Assembly: GCA_035476635.1 (NCBI GenBank)
Contig: DATILI010000043.1
Coordinates: 1 to 8,020 of the forward strand
DNA from: DATILI01 sp035476635
GTDB lineage: Bacteria; Pseudomonadota; Gammaproteobacteria; Burkholderiales; Burkholderiaceae_C
Direction: 5' to 3'
Length of the DNA: 8,020 bases
Shown here: positions 6,241 to 8,020 of the stretch, in pieces
How the letters are laid out: each line of letters opens with the position of its first letter
Numbering within the stretch: the stretch's first letter is position 1
The notes under the pieces: model-generated
The model's database searches: none
What the model was told of the DNA's origin: nothing
Seen by the model: only the letters and a program-made list of their open reading frames with translations
Program-made: the position numbers and the translations under genes

Positions 6241-7239
6241 ATGCGTATCTCTCGTCGACAGTTCGTCACGGCCGCGGCCGGCGCCACGGCCACTTCCTCC
6301 CTCGTCTTCAGCCCGGCGCTGCGGGCGCAGACTGCCAAGGAATTTCGCCTGGGCCTGATCACGCCGGCCGGCCATTCCTGGAACCGTGCGGCCCTGCAAT
6401 TCGGCGAAACCTTGAAAAAGGAAACCGATGGCCGACTCAGCATCGTGGTGTTCCACTCCGGCCAACTCGGCAACGAGCCCGCGATGATGCAGCAGTTGCA
6501 GTCCGGCGCGCTGGACATGGGCTGGATTCAGGCAGCGGAGCTCGGCTCACGCGTGGCCAGCGTCGCTGCGATCAACGCGCCCTACCTGGTGCGCTCCACC
6601 GCCAGCGTCGCCAAGCTGGCGCGCCACCCCGCGGCGCTGCGCCTGCTGGACGCGTTGCCGCGCGAGACCGGCACGGTCGGCCTGGGCTGGGGCATCACCG
6701 GCATGCGCGCGGTGTTCGCCACCAAGGCCATCGCCAGCCCGAACGATCTCAAGGGCATGAAGCTGCGGATCAACCCCACGCCGGTCTACCGCGATTTCTA
6801 CCAGTCCCTCGGCGCCGCGCCCACGCCGATCCCGACGCCTGCCGTGTTCGACGCCATGGCCAACGGGCAGGTCGACGGCCTTGAAGCGGACATCGAGTTC
6901 TCATGGAATCAGCGCTTTGACAAGGTCTCCAAGGTCATGCTGCAGATGAATGCGCTGTTCATGCCGTTCGCCCCGCTGGTGTCCGGCCGCGTGTGGCAGA
7001 CCCTGCCCGACAAGGACAAGGAAATCATCCGCGCCCTCGTCAGGAAGTCGCTGGATGCGCAGATCGATGAGATCGCCAACACCGAGCCTGGCCTCCTTGA
7101 AAAATTCAAGGGCACCGCAATCACCATCAAGACCGATCCCGCCTTCGATCCGGATGCGGCGATCCGCGAGTTCGACAAGATCTGGCTGCCCAAGGCTCCC
7201 GCGATCGCCGAGCTGCGCAAGATCGGCGCAACGCTGTAG
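6241..7239 (+). CDS. TRAP transporter periplasmic substrate-binding protein (DctP-like), twin-arginine signal
   Basis: Periplasmic receptor that binds the solute and hands it to the QM permease. The 332-residue product begins with a twin-arginine motif, SRRQFVT (4-10). An Ala-rich hydrophobic stretch and a likely cleavage region near residues 25-30 (PALRAQ) follow, so export is probably by the Tat system in folded form. The mature part has the DctP fold signatures: FHSGQLGN (71-78), LQSGALDMGW (86-95), then DLKGMKLRINPTPVY (169-183). In that last motif, Arg176 matches the conserved arginine that salt-bridges the substrate carboxylate. GAAPTPIP (191-198) and NGQVDGLEADIEF (208-220) come next. 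TGGAG at 6228-6232 is well spaced for ATG 6241. The conserved arginine supports a carboxylate ligand, but its identity cannot be read from sequence alone. The downstream enzyme suggests an amino acid, hydroxy acid or sugar acid. Confidence 0.94.
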   Translation: MRISRRQFVTAAAGATATSSLVFSPALRAQTAKEFRLGLITPAGHSWNRAALQFGETLKKETDGRLSIVVFHSGQLGNEPAMMQQLQSGALDMGWIQAAELGSRVASVAAINAPYLVRSTASVAKLARHPAALRLLDALPRETGTVGLGWGITGMRAVFATKAIASPNDLKGMKLRINPTPVYRDFYQSLGAAPTPIPTPAVFDAMANGQVDGLEADIEFSWNQRFDKVSKVMLQMNALFMPFAPLVSGRVWQTLPDKDKEIIRALVRKSLDAQIDEIANTEPGLLEKFKGTAITIKTDPAFDPDAAIREFDKIWLPKAPAIAELRKIGATL

Positions 7240-7259
7240 TTCTCCTCCTCTCTCCTTTC
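7240..7259 (+). other. Uninterrupted C/T tract between DctP and the DapA-like gene
   Basis: All 20 bases after the dctP stop are C or T, including CTCCTCCTC (7242-7250), which resembles the 16S rRNA anti-Shine-Dalgarno. The following gene has no purine-rich ribosome binding site; only AAGCAAGC lies nearby. The tract could be a ribosomal S1 or small-RNA contact, or merely an unstructured spacer. There is no terminator-like hairpin, so transcription probably continues. Confidence 0.7.
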
Positions 7260-7274
7260 AAAGCAAGCAAACAT

Positions 7275-8020
7275 ATGACCAGAAAAGTCAATTGGCAGGG
7301 CGTATTTCCCGCCGTCACTACCCAGTTCCGAGAAGACATGTCGGTGGACGTCGACGCCACCGTGAAGGTCATGGACGCGCTCATCCAGGACGGTGTCTCC
7401 GGCCTCATCGTCTGCGGCACCGTCGGCGAGAACTGCTCGCTGTCCACCAAGGAAAAAATCCAGATCATGGAGGCCGGCAAGGCCACCGCCGAGGGCCGCG
7501 TGCCGGTCATTTGCGGCATCGCCGAGTTCACCACCGCCTTTGCCATCGACACGGCCAAGGAAGCGGCGCGCATCGGCGTGGACGGCATCATGGTGATGCC
7601 GGCGCTACTGTATTCATCCAAGCCGCACGAGACCGCGCAGCATTTCCGCAGCGTGTCCAAGGCCACGGATTTGCCGGTGATGGTCTACAACAACCCGCCG
7701 ATCTACAAGAACGACGTGACTCCCGAGATCCTCGCCACGCTGACCGATTGCGAGACCATCGTCTGCTTCAAGGACTCGTCGGGCGACACGCGCCGCTTCA
7801 TCGACACACGCAACATGGTCGGCGACCGCTTCGTGCTGTTCGCGGGCCTGGACGATGTCGTGGTCGAAAGCGTTGCCATGGGCGCGCAAGGCTGGGTCTC
7901 GGGCATGTCCAACGCATTTCCGAAAGAAGGCGAGACACTGTTCCGCCTCGCCAGGCAGGGCCGCTTCGCCGAGGCGATGGCGCTGTACGAGTGGTTCATG
8001 CCCCTGCTTCACCTGGACGC
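7275..8020 (+). CDS. DapA/NAL-family Schiff-base lyase, deaminase or dehydratase (3' end outside window)
   Basis: A TIM-barrel enzyme of the dihydrodipicolinate synthase / N-acetylneuraminate lyase family, which forms a Schiff base between a lysine and a 2-keto acid or imine. The frame is open from ATG 7275 to the window end: 248 complete codons, probably lacking about 50-60 residues. Motifs are FPAVTTQF (11-18), GTVGENCSL (48-56), YNNP with catalytic Tyr138, and CFKDSSGD with Schiff-base Lys166. The Tyr-Lys spacing of 28 matches E. coli DapA (133/161). Three DapA-specific features are missing: the second Thr of GTTGES is Val50, the YY pair before the 107 position is not kept, and the Arg138 equivalent that holds aspartate semialdehyde is Ile143. 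A catabolic role is therefore likelier than lysine synthesis. From memory, the WQGVFPAVTTQF start and GTVGEN/YNNPP motifs resemble pyrroline-4-hydroxy-2-carboxylate deaminases of hydroxyproline breakdown; sugar-acid dehydratases or aldolases remain possible. It is the fourth gene of the TRAP operon. Confidence 0.92.
   Translation, partial: MTRKVNWQGVFPAVTTQFREDMSVDVDATVKVMDALIQDGVSGLIVCGTVGENCSLSTKEKIQIMEAGKATAEGRVPVICGIAEFTTAFAIDTAKEAARIGVDGIMVMPALLYSSKPHETAQHFRSVSKATDLPVMVYNNPPIYKNDVTPEILATLTDCETIVCFKDSSGDTRRFIDTRNMVGDRFVLFAGLDDVVVESVAMGAQGWVSGMSNAFPKEGETLFRLARQGRFAEAMALYEWFMPLLHLD

Noticed and set aside
6269..6282. Palindromic CGGCCG-rich stretch at the start of dctP
   Set aside because: It is explained by Ala codons of the signal peptide in a GC-rich genome; simple GC/CG alternation yields such palindromes often.
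4828..6465. 545-codon open frame on the - strand opposite dctM/dctP
   Set aside because: It crosses the ends of three real genes on the other strand, is extremely rich in His, Asp, Gln and Arg, and matches no family I know. It is a composition artefact.
5793..6884. 363-codon + strand frame bridging dctM and dctP
   Set aside because: It is an alternative frame of two clear TRAP genes with low-complexity Arg/Gly/Pro-rich content.
1..8020. Defence system, mobile element, CRISPR array or RNA gene
   Set aside because: No transposase, integrase, nuclease, repeat-spacer array, tRNA or rRNA pattern is visible on either strand; all long frames are explained by housekeeping or TRAP-locus genes.

Overview
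The window looks like chromosomal DNA of a high-GC betaproteobacterium, most likely Burkholderiales and probably near Comamonadaceae. That placement rests on the general look of the Map and GlnD proteins, the map-glnD pairing and the strong GC bias at third codon positions. It is an inference, not a search result. Coding density is very high. The longest stretch without a confident gene is the roughly 125-base divergent region near 4210-4334. No RNA gene, CRISPR array, transposase, integrase or phage gene is visible.

Left half (6-3528): two housekeeping genes on the + strand, map (type I methionine aminopeptidase) and glnD (bifunctional PII uridylyltransferase / uridylyl-removing enzyme), 4 bases apart. 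The glnD reading frame carries a perfect 12+12 base inverted repeat inside a lineage-variable linker.

Right half (3535-8020): a catabolic or uptake locus. A GntR/FCD-family regulator on the - strand converges on glnD with only 6 bases between the stop codons. It diverges from a four-gene + strand operon: TRAP small membrane subunit (DctQ-like), TRAP large membrane subunit (DctM-like), a periplasmic TRAP binding protein with a twin-arginine signal (DctP-like), and a DapA-family Schiff-base lyase/deaminase/dehydratase that runs off the window end.

The proposed logic is as follows. The binding protein captures an organic acid or amino-acid-like carboxylate, and the QM permease imports it using an ion gradient. 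The DapA-family enzyme acts on the substrate or an intermediate, and the GntR protein senses a pathway metabolite and controls both directions from the shared region. That region contains face-to-face sigma70-like promoters overlapped by a 13-base palindrome, direct repeats, and a possible 11-codon leader ORF overlapping the regulator's GTG start. The DapA-family enzyme lacks the arginine that true dihydrodipicolinate synthases use to hold aspartate semialdehyde, so lysine synthesis is unlikely. Its motifs remind me of 4-hydroxyproline-pathway deaminases, but the substrate cannot be proved here. I see no clearly unprecedented system; the best leads are the regulatory region and the glnD palindrome.
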